Of a stretch of DNA of 64,000 nucleotides, positions 48,951-62,040 are shown piece by piece. Positions within the stretch are counted from its first letter, which is position 1, and the number at the start of each line of letters is the position of its first letter. A program made the position numbers and the translations under genes. The notes below the pieces were generated by a model. The model worked only from the letters and a program-made list of their open reading frames with translations, was not told the origin of the DNA and searched no databases. This DNA comes from Eutreptiella sp. 'Long Island Sound 2002' (taxonomy: Eukaryota; Euglenozoa; Euglenophyceae; Eutreptiales; Eutreptiaceae), in NCBI GenBank assembly GCA_964036045.1, contig OZ038395.1:9814288-9878287 (forward strand). Direction: 5' to 3'.

Positions 48951-50880
48951 CACCTCAGCCTAGGGCCATTCCAGCCAAATCTGGGTATGTCACCGGGGGT
49001 ACCCCAGTTTGACCCAGAATTTCAAACCCATCTTTCCCTACGTTTTTCAGCATGCCGATTCCACCCAAATTGATCCCCGGTCAAAACGGAAACTTTTTTG
49101 CGCGCCGCGCCGCGCGCGCGCCTGGGCAAAAACAGTTCTGGCCAGCCCAGCCTAGGGCCATTCCAGCCAAATCTGGGTATGTCACCGGGGGTACCCCAGT
49201 TTGACCCAGAATTTCAAACCCATCTTTCCCTACGTTTTTCAGCATGCCGATTCCACCCAAATCAATTCCCGGTCAAAACGGAACCTTTTTTGCGCGCCGC
49301 GCCGCGCGCGCGCCTGGGCAAAATCAGTTCTGGCCAGCCCAGCCTAGGGCCATTCCAGCCAAATCTGGGTATGTCACCGGGGGTACCCCCGTTTGACCCA
49401 GAATTTCAAACCCATCTTTCCCTACGTTTTTCAGCATGCCGATTCCACCCAAATCGATTCCCGGTCAAAACGGAAACTTTTTTGCGCGCCGCGCCGCGCG
49501 CGCGCCTGGGCAAAATCAGTTCTGGCCAGCCCAGCCCAGGGCCATTCCAGCCAAATCTGGGTATGTCACCGGGGGTACCCCAGTTTGACCCAGAATTTCA
49601 AACCCATCTTTCCCTACGTTTTTCAGCATGCCGATTCCACCCAAATCAATTCCCGGTCAAAACGGAACCTTTTTTGCGCGCCGCGCCGCGCGCGCGCCTG
49701 GGCAAAATCAGTTCTGGCCAGCCCAGCCTAGGGCCATTCCAGCCAAATCTGGGTATGTCACCGGGGGTACCCCAGTTTGACCCAGAATTTCAAACCCATC
49801 TTTCCCTACGTTTTTCAGCATGCCGATTCCACCCAAATCGATTCCCGGTCAAAACGGAAACTTTTTTGCGCGCCGCGCCGCGCGCGCGCCTGGGCAAAAT
49901 CAGTTCTGGCCACCTCAGCCTAGGGCCATTCCAGCCAAATCTGGGTATGTCACCGGGGGTACCCCAGTTTGACCCAGAATTTCAAACCCATCTTTCCCTA
50001 CGTTTTTCAGCATGCCGATTCCACCCAAATTGATCCCCGGTCAAAACGGAAACTTTTTTGCGCGCCGCGCCGCGCGCGCGCCTGGGCAAAAACAGTTCTG
50101 GCCAGCCCAGCCTAGGGCCATTCCAGCCAAATCTGGGTATGTCACCGGGGGTACCCCAGTTTGACCCAGAATTTCAAACCCATCTTTCCCTACGTTTTTC
50201 AGCATGCCGATTCCACCCAAATCAATTCCCGGTCAAAACGGAACCTTTTTTGCGCGCCGCGCCGCGCGCGCGCCTGGGCAAAATCAGTTCTGGCCAGCCC
50301 AGCCTAGGGCCATTCCAGCCAAATCTGGGTATGTCACCGGGGGTACCCCAGTTTGACCCAGAATTTCAAACCCATCTTTCCCTACGTTTTTCAGCATGCC
50401 GATTCCACCCAAATCAATTCCCGGTCAAAACGGAAACTTTTTTGCGCGCCGCGCCGCGCGCGCGCCTGGGCAAAATCAGTTCTGGCCACCTCAGCCTAGG
50501 GCCATTCCAGCCAAATCTGGGTATGTCACCGGGGGTACCCCAGTTTGACCCAGAATTTCAAACCCATCTTTCCCTACGTTTTTCAGCATGCCGATTCCAC
50601 CCAAATTGATCCCCGGTCAAAACGGAAACTTTTTTGCGCGCCGCGCCGCGCGCGCGCCTGGGCAAAAACAGTTCTGGCCAGCCCAGCCTAGGGCCATTCC
50701 AGCCAAATCTGGGTATGTCACCGGGGGTACCCCAGTTTGACCCAGAATTTCAAACCCATCTTTCCCTACGTTTTTCAGCATGCCGATTCCACCCAAATCG
50801 ATTCTCGGTCAAAACGGAAACTTTTTTGCGCGCCGCGCCGCGCGCGCGCCTGGGCAAAATCAGTTCTGGCCAGCCCAGCC
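48951..50880 (+). repeat. Five-monomer (960-bp) higher-order repeat in the 192-bp array
   Basis: The variant CACCTCAGCC (in place of CAGCCCAGCC) lies at 48951, 49911 and about 50487, and TTGATCCCCGG at about 49069, 50029 and 50605. The first step is 960 bp (5 monomers) and the second 576 bp (3 monomers), so the third copy has lost two monomers. Confidence 0.85.
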
Positions 50881-53800
50881 CAGGGCCATTCCAGCCAAAT
50901 CTGGGTATGTCACCGGGGGTACCCCAGTTTGACCCAGAATTTCAAACCCATCTTTCCCTACGTTTTTCAGCATGCCGATTCCACCCAAATCGATTCCCGG
51001 TTAAAACGGAAACTTTTTTGCGCGCCGCGCCGCGCGGGCGCCTGGGCAAAATCAGTTCTGGCCACCTCAGCCTAGGGCCATTCCAGCCAAATCTGGGTAT
51101 GTCACCGGGGGTACCCCAGTTTGACCCAGAATTTCAAACCCCTCTTTCCCTACGTTTTTCAGCATGCCGATTCCACCCAAATCGATTCCCGGTCAAAACG
51201 GAAACTTTTTTGCGCGCCGCGCCGCGCGCGCGCCTGGGCAAAATCAGTTCTGGCCAGCCCAGCCAGCCTAGGGCCATTCCAGCCAAATCTGGGTATGTCA
51301 CCGGGGGGTACCCCAGTTTGACCCAGAATTTCAAACCCATCTTTCCCTACGTTTTTCAGCATGCCGATTCCACCCAAATCGATTCCCGGTCAAAACGGAA
51401 ACTTTTTTGCGCGCCGCGCCGCGCGCGCGCCTGGGCAAAATCAGTTCTGGCCAGCCCAGCCTAGGGCCATTCCAGCCAAATCTGGGTATGTCACCGGGGG
51501 GTACCCCAGTTTGACCCAGAATTTCAAACCCATCTTTCCCTACGTTTTTCAGCATGTCGATTCCACCCAAATCGATTCCCGGTCAAAACGGAAACTTTTT
51601 TGCGCGCCGCGCCGCGCGCGCGCCTGGGCAAAATCAGTTCTGGCCAGCCCAGCCCAGGGCCATTCCAGCCAAATCTGGGTATGTCACCGGGGGTACCCAA
51701 GTTTGACCCAGAATTTCAAACCCATCTTTCCCTACGTTTTTCAGCATGCCGATTCCACCCAAATCAATTCCCGGTCAAAACGGAACCTTTTTTGCGCGCC
51801 GCGCCGCGCGCGCGCCTGGGCAAAATCAGTTCTGGCCAGCCCAGCCTAGGGCCATTCCAGCCAAATCTGGGTATGTCACCGGGGGTACCCCAGTTTGACC
51901 CAGAATTTCCAACCCATCTTTCCCTACGTTTTTCAGCATGCCGATTCCACCCAAATCGATTCCCGGTCAAAACGGAAACTTTTTTGCGCGCCGCGCCGCG
52001 CGCGCGCCTGGGCAAAAACAGTTCTGGCCAGCCCAGCCTAGGGCCATTCCAGCCAAATCTGGGTATGTCACCGGGGGTACCCCAGTTTGACCCAGAATTT
52101 CAAACCCATCTTTCCCTACGTTTTTCAGCATGCCGATTCCACCCAAATCGATCCCCGGTCAAAACGGAAACTTTTTTGCGCGCCGCGCCGCGCGCGCGCC
52201 TGGGCAAAAACAGTTCTGGCCAGCCCAGCCTAGGGCCATTCCAGCCAAATCTGGGTATGTCACCGGGGGTACCCCAGTTTGACCCAGAATTTCAAACCCA
52301 TCTTTCCCTACGTTTTTCAGCATGCCGATTCCACCCAAATCGATTCCCGGTCAAAACGGAAACTTTTTTGCGCGCCGCGCCGCGCGCGCGCCTGGGCAAA
52401 ATCAGTTCTGGCCAGCCCAGCCTAGGGCCATTCCAGCCAAATCTGGGTATGTCACCGGGGGGTACCCCAGTTTGACCCAGAATTTCAAACCCATCTTTCC
52501 CTACGTTTTTCAGCATGTCGATTCCACCCAAATCGATTCCCGGTCAAAACGGAAACTTTTTTGCGCGCCGCGCCGCGCGCGCGCCTGGGCAAAATCAGTT
52601 CTGGCGAGCCCAGCCCAGGGCCATTCCAGCCAAATCTGGGTATGTCACCGGGGGTACCCCAGTTTGACCCAGAATTTCAAACCCATCTTTCCCTACGTTT
52701 TTCAGCATGCCGATTCCACCCAAATCAATTCCCGGTCAAAACGGAACCTTTTTTGCGCGCCGCGCCGCGCGCGCGCCTGGGCAAAATCAGTTCTGGCCAG
52801 CCCAGCCTAGGGCCATTCCAGCCAAATCTGGGTATGTCACCGGGGGTACCCCAGTTTGACCCAGAATTTCAAACCCATCTTTCCCTACGTTTTTCAGCAT
52901 GCCGATTCCACCCAAATCGATTCCCGGTCAAAACGGAAACTTTTTTGCGCGCCGCGCCGCGCGCGCGCCTGGGCAAAAACAGTTCTGGCCAGCCCAGCCT
53001 AGGGCCATTCCAGCCAAATCTGGGTATGTCACCGGGGGTACCCCAGTTTGACCCAGAATTTCAAACCCATCTTTCCCTACGTTTTTCAGCATGCCGATTC
53101 CACCCAAATCGATCCCCGGTCAAAACGGAAACTTTTTTGCGCGCCGCGCCGCGCGCGCGCCTGGGCAAAATCAGTTCTGGCCAGCCCAGCCTAGGGCCAT
53201 TCCAGCCAAATCTGGGTATGTCACCGGGGGTACCCCAGTTTGACCCAGAATTTCAAACCCATCTTTCCCTACGTTTTTCAGCATGCCGATTCCACCCAAA
53301 TCGATTCTCGGTCAAAACGGAAACTTTTTTGCGCGCCGCGCCGCGCGCGCGCCTGGGCAAAATCAGTTCTGGCCAGCTCAGCCCAGGGCCATTCCAGCCA
53401 AATCTGGGTATGTCACCGGGGGTACCCCAGTTTGACCCAGAATTTCAAACCCATCTTTCCCTACGTTTTTCAGCATGCCGATTCCACCCAAATTGATTCC
53501 CGGTCAAAACGGAAACTTTTTTGCGCGCCGCGCCGCGCGCGCGCCTGGGCAAAATCAGTTCTGGCCAGCCCAGCCTAGGGCCATTCCAGCCAAATCTGGG
53601 TATGTCACCGGGGGTACCCCAGTTTGACCCAGAATTTCAAACCCCTCTTTCCCTACGTTTTTCAGCATGCCGATTCCACCCAAATCGATTCCCGGTCAAA
53701 ACGGAAACTTTTTTGCGCGCCGCGCCGCGCGCGCGCCTGGGCAAAATCAGTTCTGGCCAGCCCAGCCTAGGGCCATTCCAGCCAAATCTGGGTATGTCAC

Positions 53801-54719
53801 CGGGGGGTACCCCAGTTTGACCCAGAATTTCAAACCCATCTTTCCCTACGTTTTTCAGCATGCCGATTCCACCCAAATCAATTCCCGGTCAAAGCGGAAA
53901 CTTTTTTGCGCGCCGCGCCGCGCGCGCGTCTGGGCAAAATCAGTTCTGGCCAGCCCAGCCTAGGGCCATTCCAGCCAAATCTGGGTATGTCACCGGGGGG
54001 TACCCCAGTTTGACCCAGAATTTCAAACCCATCTTTCCCTACGTTTTTCAGCATGCCGATTCCACCCAAATCGATTCCCGGTCAAAACGGAAACTTTTTT
54101 GCGCGCCGCGCCGCGCGCGCGCCTGGGCAAAATCAGTTCTGGCCAGCCCAGCCTAGGGCCATTCCAGCCAAATCTGGGTATGTCACTGGGGGTACCCCAG
54201 TTTGACCCAGAATTTCAAACCCATCTTTCCCTACGTTTTTCAGCATGCCGATTCCACCCAAATCGATCCCCGGTCAAAACAGAAACTTTTTTGGGCGCGG
54301 CGCCGCGCGCGCGCCTGGGCAAAATCAGTTCTGGCCAGCCCAGCCTAGGGCCATTCCAGCCAAATCTGGGTATGTCACCGGGGGTACCCCAGTTTGACTG
54401 AGAATTTCAAACCCATCTTTCCCTACGTTTTTCAGCATGCCGATTCCACCCAAATCGATTCCCGGTCAAAACGGAAACTTTTTTGCGCGCCGCGCCGCGC
54501 GCGCGTCTGGGCAAAATCAGTTCTGGCCAGCCCAGCCCAGGGCCATTCCAGCCAAATCTGGGTATGTCACCGGGGGTACCCCAGTTTAACCCAGAATTTC
54601 AAACCCATCTTTCCCTACGTTTTTCAGCATGCCGATTCCACCCAAATCGATTCCCGGTCAAAACGGAAACTTTTTTGCGCGCCGCGCCGCGCGCGCGCCT
54701 GGGCAAAATCAGTTCTGGC

Positions 54720-57700
54720 CAGCCAAGCCTAGGGCCATTCCAGCCGAATCTGGGTATGTCACCGGGGGTACCCCAGTTTGACCCAGAATTTCAAACCCAT
54801 CTTTCCTTACGTTTTTCAGCATGCCGATTCCACCTAAATCGATTCCCGGTCAAAACGGAAACTTTTTTGCGCGCCGCGCCGCGCGCGCGCCTGGGCAAAA
54901 TCAGTTCTGGCCAGCCCAGCCTAGGGCCATTCCAGCCAAATCTGGGTATGTCACTGGGGGTACCCCAGTTTGACCCAGAATTTCAAACCCATCTTTCCCT
55001 ACGTTTTTCAGCATGCCGATTCCACCCAAATCGATTCCCGGTCAAAACAGAAACTTTTTTGGGCGCCGCGCCGCGCGCGCGCCTGGGCAAAATCAGTTCT
55101 GGCCAGCCCAGCCTAGGGCCATTCCAGCCAAATCTGGGTATGTCACCGGGGGTACCCCAGTTTGACTCAGAATTTCAAACCCATCTTTCCCTACGTTTTT
55201 CAGCATGCCGATTCCACCCTAATCGATTCCCGGTCAAAACGGAAACTTTTTTGCGCGCCGCGCCGCGCGCGCGCCTGGGCAAAATCAGTTCTGGCCAGCC
55301 CAGCCTAGGGCCATTCCAGCCAAATCTGGGTATGTCACCGGGGGGTACCCCAGTTTGACCAAGAATTTCAAACCCATCTTTCCCTACGTTTTTCAGCATG
55401 CCGATTCCACCCAAATCGATTCCCGGTCAAAACGGAAACTTTTTTGCGCGCCGCGCCGCGCGCGCGCCTGGGCAAAATCAGTTCTGGCCAGCCCAGCCTA
55501 GGGCCATTCCAGCCAAATCTGGGTATGTCACCGGGGGTACCCCAGTTTGACCCAGAATTTCCAACCCACCTCTCCCTACGTTTTTCAGCGTGCCGATTCC
55601 ACCTAAATCGATTCCCGGTCAAAACAGAAACTTTTTTGCGCGCCGCGCCGCGCGCGCGCCTGGGCAAAATCAGTTCTAGCCAGCCCAGCCTAGGGCCATT
55701 CCAGCCGAATCTGGGTATGTCACCGGGGGTACCCCAGTTTGACCCAGAATTTCAAACCCATCTTTCCTTACGTTTTTCAGCATGCCGATTCCACCTAAAT
55801 CGATTCCCGGTCAAAACGGAAACTTTTTTGCGCGCCGCGCCGCGCGCGCGCCTGGGCAAAATCAGTTCTGGCCAGCCCAGCCTAGGGCCATTCCAGCCAA
55901 ATCTGGGTATGTCACTGGGGGTACCCCAGTTTGACCCAGAATTTCAAACCCATCTTTCCCTACGTTTTTCAGCATGCCGATTCCACCCAAATCGATTCCC
56001 GGTCAAAACAGAAACTTTTTTGGGCGCCGCGCCGCGCGCGCGCCTGGGCAAAATCAGTTCTGGCCAGCCCAGCCTAGGGCCATTCCAGCCAAATCTGGGT
56101 ATGTCACCGGGGGTACCCCAGTTTGACTCAGAATTTCAAACCCATCTTTCCCTACGTTTTTCAGCATGCCGATTCCACCCAAATCGATTCCCGGTCAAAA
56201 CGTAAACTTTTTTGCGCGCCGCGCCGCGCGCGCGCCTGGGCAAAATCAGTTCTGGCCAGCCCAGCCCAGGGCCATTCCAGCCAAATCTGGGTATGTCACC
56301 GGGGGTACCCCAGTTTGACCCAGGATTTCAAACCCATCTTTACCTACGTTTTTCAGCATGCGGATTCCACCCAAATCGATTCCCGGTCAAAACGGAAACT
56401 TTTTTGCGCGCCGCGCCGCGCGCGCGCCTGGGCAAAATCAGTTCTGGCCAGCCCAGCCTAGGGCCATTCCAGCCAAATCTGGGTATGTCACCGGGGGGTA
56501 CCCCAGTTTGACCAAGAATTTCAAACCCATCTTTCCCTACGTTTTTCAGCATGCTGATTCCACCCAAATCGATTCCCGGTCAAAACGGAAACTTTTTTGC
56601 GCGCCGCGCCGCGCGCGCGCCTGGGCAAAATCAGTTCTGACCAGCCCAGCCTAGGGCCATTCCAGCCAAATCTGGGTATGTCACCGGGGGTACCCCAGTT
56701 TGACCCAGAATTTCCAACCCACCTCTCCCTACGTTTTTCAGCATGCCGATTCCACCTAAATCGATTCCCGGTCAAAACGGAAACTTTTTTGCGCGCCGCG
56801 CCGCGCGCGCGCCTGGGCAAAATCAGTTCTAGCCAGCCCAGCCTAGGGCCATTCCAGCCGAATCTGGGTATGTCACCGGGGGTACCCCAGTTTGACCCAG
56901 AATTTCAAACCCATCTTTCCTTACGTTTTTCAGCATGCCGATTCCACCCAAATCGATTCCCGGTCAAAACGGAAACTTTTTTGCGCGCCGCGCCGCGCGC
57001 GCGCCTGGGCAAAATCAGTTCTGGCCAGCCCAGCCTAGGGCCATTCCAGCCAAATCTGGGTATGTCACCGGGGGTACCCCAGTTTGACCCAGAATTTCAA
57101 ACCCATCTTTCCCTACGTTTTTCAGCATGCCAATTCCACCCAAATCGATTCCCGGTCAAAACGGAAACTTTTTTGCGTGCCCCGCCGCGCGCGCGCCTGG
57201 GCAAAATCAGTTCTGGCCAGCCCAGCCCAGGGCCATTCCAGCCAAATCTGGGTATGTCACCGGGGGTACCCCAGTTTGACCCAGAATTTCAAACCCATCT
57301 TTCCCTACGTTTTTCAGCATGCCAATTCCACCCAAATCGATTCCCGGTCAAAACGGAACCTTTTTTGCGCGCCGCGCCGCGCGCGCGCCTGGGCAAAATC
57401 AGTTCTGGCCAGCCCAGCCTAGGGCCATTCCAGCCAAATCTGGGTATGTCACCGGGGGTACCCCAGTTTGACCCAGAATTTCAAACCCATCTTTCCCTAC
57501 GTTTTTCAGCATGCCGATTCCACCCAAATCGATTCCCGGTCAAAACGGAAACTTTTTTGGGCGCCGCGCCGCGCGCGCGCCTGGGCAAAATCAGTTCTGG
57601 CCAGCCCAGACTAGGGCCATTCCAGCCAAATCTGGGTATGTCACCGGGGGTACCCCAGTTTGACCCAGAATTTCAAACCCATCTTTCCCTACGTTTTTCA

Positions 57701-59020
57701 GCATGCCGATTCCACCCAAATCGATTCCCGGTCAAAATGGAAACTTTTTTGCGCGCCGCGCCGCGCGCGCGCCTGGGCAAAATCAGTTCTGGCCAGCCCA
57801 GCCTAGGGCCATTCCAGCCAAATCTGGGTACGTCACCGGGGGTACCCCAGTTTGACCCAGAATTTCAAACCCATCTTTCCCTACGTTTTTCAGCATGCCG
57901 ATTCCACCCAAATCGATTCCCGGTCAAAACGGAACCTTTTTTGCGCGCCGCGCCGCGCGAGCGCCTGGGCAAAATCAGTTCTGGCCAGCCCAGCCCAGGG
58001 CCATTCCAGCCAAATCTGGGTATGTCACCGGGGGTACCCCAGTTTGACTCAGATTTTCAAACCCATCTTTCCCTACGTTTTTCAGCATGCCGATTCCACC
58101 CAAATCGATTCCCGGTCAAAACGGAAACTTTTTTGCGCGCCGCGCCGCGCGCGCGCCTGGGCAAAATCAGTTCTAGCCAGCCCAGCCTAGGGCCATTCCA
58201 GCCGAATCTGGGTATGTCACCGGGGGTACCCCAGTTTGACCCAGAATTTCAAACCCATCTTTCCTTACGTTTTTCAGCATGCCGATTCCACCTAAATCGA
58301 TTCCCGGTCAAAACGGAAACTTTTTTGCGCGCCGCGCCGCGCGCGCGCCTGGGCAAAATCAGTTCTGGCCAGCCCAGCCTAGGGCCATTCCAGCCAAATC
58401 TGGGTATGTCACTGGGGGTACCCCAGTTTGACCCAGAATTTCAAACCCATCTTTCCCTACGTTTTTCAGCATGCCGATTCCACCCAAATCGATTCCCGGT
58501 CAAAACAGAAACTTTTTTGGGCGCCGCGCCGCGCGCGCGCCTCGGCAAAATCAGTTCTGGCCAGCCCAGCCTAGGGCCATTCCAGCCAAATCTGGGTATG
58601 TCACCGGGGGTACCCCAGTTTGACTCAGAATTTCAAACCCATCTTTCCCTACGTTTTTCAGCATGCCAATTCCACCCAAATCGATTCCCGGTCAAAACGG
58701 AAACTTTTTTGCGCGCCGCGCCGCGCGCGCGCCTGGGCAAAATCAGTTCTGGCCAGCCCAGCCCAGGGCCATTCCAGCCAAATCTGGGTATGTCACCGGG
58801 GGTACCCCAGTTTGACCCAGAATTTCAAACCCATCTTTACCTACGTTTTTCAGCATGCCGATTCCACCCAAATCGATTCCCGGTCAAAACGGAAACTTTT
58901 TTGCGCGCCGCGCCGCGCGCGCGCCTGGGCAAAATCAGTTCTGGCCAGCCCAGCCTAGGGCCATTCCAGCCAAATCTGGGTATGTCACCGGGGGGTACCC
59001 CAGTTTGACCAAGAATTTCA
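54720..59020 (+). repeat. Five-monomer higher-order unit, three copies
   Basis: A linked set of variants recurs: CACTGGGGG at 54953, 55913 and 58410, and TTTTTTGGGCGCC at about 55061, 56022 and 58519. The steps are 960 and 2,497 bp (5 and 13 monomers plus one base). The third copy is separated from the others by a different block. Confidence 0.82.
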
Positions 59021-60879
59021 AACCCATCTTTCCCTACGTTTTTCAGCATGCCGATTCCACCTAAATCGATTCCCGGTCAAAACGGAAACTTTTTTGCGCG
59101 CCGCGCCGCGCGCGCGCCTGGGCAAAATCAGTTCTAGCCAGCCCAGCCTAGGGCCATTCCAGCCGAATCTGGGTATGTCACCGGGGGTACCCCAGTTTGA
59201 CCCAGAATTTCAAACCCATCTTTCCTTACGTTTTTCAGCATGCCGATTCCACCCAAATCGATTCCCGGTCAAAACGGAAACTTTTTTGCGCGCCGCGCCG
59301 CGCGCGCGCCTGGGCAAAATCAGTTCTGGCCAGCCCAGCCTAGGGCCATTCCAGCCAAATCTGGGTATGTCACCGGGGGTACCCCAGTTTGACCCAGAAT
59401 TTCAAACCCATCTTTCCCTACGTTTTTCAGCATGTCGATTCCACCCAAATCGATTCCCGGTCAAAACGGAAACTTTTTTGCGTGCCCCGCCGCGCGCGCG
59501 CCTGGGCAAAATCAGTTCTGGCCAGCCCAGCCCAGGGCCATTCCAGCCAAATCTGGGTATGTCACCGGGGGTACCCCAGTTTGACCCAGAATTTCAAACC
59601 CATCTTTCCCTACGTTTTTCAGCATGCCGATTCCACCCAAATCGATTCCCGGTCAGAACGGAACCTTTTTTGCGCGCCGCGCCGCGCGCGCGCCTGGGCA
59701 AAATCAGTTCTGGCCAGCCCAGCCTAGGGCCATTCCAGCCAAATCTGGGTATGTCACCGGGGGTACCCCAGTTTGACCCAGAATTTCAAACCCATCTTTC
59801 CCTACGTTTTTCAGCATGCCGATTCCACCCAAATCGTCTCCCGGTCAAAACGGAAACTTTTTTGCGCGCCGCGCCGCGCGCGCGCCTGGGCAAAATCAGT
59901 TCTGGCCAGCCCAGACTAGGGCCATTCCAGCCAAATCTGGGTATGTCACCGGGGGTACCCCAGTTTGACCCAGAATTTCAAACCCATCTTTCCCTACGTT
60001 TTTCAGCATGCCGATTCCACCCAAATCGATTCCCGGTAAAAATGGAAACTTTTTTGCGCGCCGCGCCGCGCGCGCGCCTGGGCAAAATCAGTTCTGGCCA
60101 GCCCAGCCTAGGGCCATTCCAGCCAAATCTGGGTATATCACCGGGGGTACCCCAGTTTGACCCAGAACTTCAAACCCATCTTTCCCTACGTTTTTCAGCA
60201 TGCCGATTCCACCCAAATCGATTCCCGGTCAAAACGGAACCTTTTTTGCGCGCCGCGCCGCGCGCGCGCCTGGGCAAAATCAGTTCTGGCCAGCCCAGCC
60301 TAGGGCCATTCCAGCCAAATCTGGGTATGTCACCGGGGGTACCCCAGTTTGACCCAGAATTTCAAACCCATCTTTCCCTACGTTTTTCAGCATGCCGATT
60401 CCACCCAAATCGATTCCCGGTCAAAACGGAAACTTTTTTGCGCGCCGCGCCGCGCGCGCGCCTTGGCAAAATCAGTTCTGGCCAGCCCAGACTAGGGCCA
60501 TTCCAGCCAAATCTGGGTATGTCACCGGGGGTACCCCAGTTTGACCCAGAATTTCAAACCCATCTTTCCCTACGTTTTTCAGCATGCCGATTCCACCCAA
60601 ATCGATTCCCGGTCAAAACGGAAACTTTTTTGCGCGCCGCGCCGCGCGCGCGCCTTGGCAAAATCAGTTCTGGCCAGCCCAGACTAGGGCCATTCCAGCC
60701 AAATCTGGGTATGTCACCGGGGGTACCCCAGTTTGACCCAGAATTTCAAACCCATCTTTCCCTACGTTTTTCAGCATGCCGATTCCACCCAAATCGATTC
60801 CCGGTCAAAATGGAAACTTTTTTGCGCGCCGCGCCGCGCGCGCGCCTGGGCAAAATCAGTTCTGGCCAGCCCAGCCTAG

Positions 60880-62040
60880 GGCCATTCCAGCCAAATCTGG
60901 GTATGTCACCGGGGGTACCCCAGTTTGACCCAGAATTTCAAACCCATCTTTCCCTACGTTTTTCAGCATGCCAATTCCACCCAAATCGATTCTCGGTCAA
61001 AACGGAAACTTTTTTGCGCGCCGCGCCGCGCGCGCGCCTGGGCAAAATCAGTTCTGGCCAGCCCAGCCCAGGGCCATTCCAGCCAAATCTGGGTATGTCA
61101 CCGGGGGTACCCCAGTTTGACCGAGAATTTCAAACCAATCTTTCCCTACGTTTTTCCGCATGCCGATTCCACCCAAATCGATTCCCGGTCAAAACGGAAA
61201 CTTTTTTGCGCGCCGCGCCGCGCGCGCGCCTGGGCAAAATCAGTTCTGGCCAGCCCAGCCCAGGGCCATTCCAGCCAAATCTGGGTATGTCACCGGGGGT
61301 ACCCCAGTTTGACCCAGAATTTCAAACCCATCTTTCCCTACGTTTTTCAGCATGCCGATTCCACCCAAATCGATTCCCGGTCAAAACGGAACCTTTTTTG
61401 CGCGCCGCGCCGCGCGCGCGCCTGGGCAAAATCAGTTCTGGCCAGCCCAGCCTAGGGCAATTCCAGCCAAATCTGGGTATGTCACCGGGGGTACCCCAGT
61501 TTGACCCAGAATTTCAAACCCATCTTTCCCTACGTTTTTCAGCATGCCAATTCCACCCAAATCGATTCTCGGTCAAAACGGAAACTTTTTTGCGCGCCGC
61601 GCCGCGCGCGCGCCTGGGCAAAATCAGTTCTGGCCAGCCCAGCCCAGGGCCATTCCAGCCAAATCTGGGTATGTCACCGGGGGTACCCCAGTTTGACCGA
61701 GAATTTCAAACCAATCTTTCCCTACGTTTTTCCGCATGCCGATTCCACCCAAATCGATTCCCGGTCAAAACGGAAACTTTTTTGCGCGCCGCGCCGCGCG
61801 CGCGCCTGGGCAAAATCAGTTCTGGCCAGCCCAGCCCAGGGCCATTCCAGCCAAATCTGGGTATGTCACCGGGGGTACCCCAGTTTGACCCAGAATTTCA
61901 AACCCATCTTTCCCTACGTTTTTCAGCATGCCGATTCCACCCAAATCGATTCCCGGTCAAAACGGAACCTTTTTTGCGCGCCGCGCCGCGCGCGCGCCTG
62001 GGCAAAATCAGTTCTGGCCAGCCCAGCCCAGGGCCATTCC
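60880..62040 (+). repeat. Three-monomer (576-bp) tandem duplication
   Basis: GACCGAGAATTTCAAACCAA near 61120 and 61696, and TTTTTCCGCATGCC near 61152 and 61728, are 576 bp apart. The preceding monomers with TCTCGG also match, so three monomers were duplicated together recently. Confidence 0.85.
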
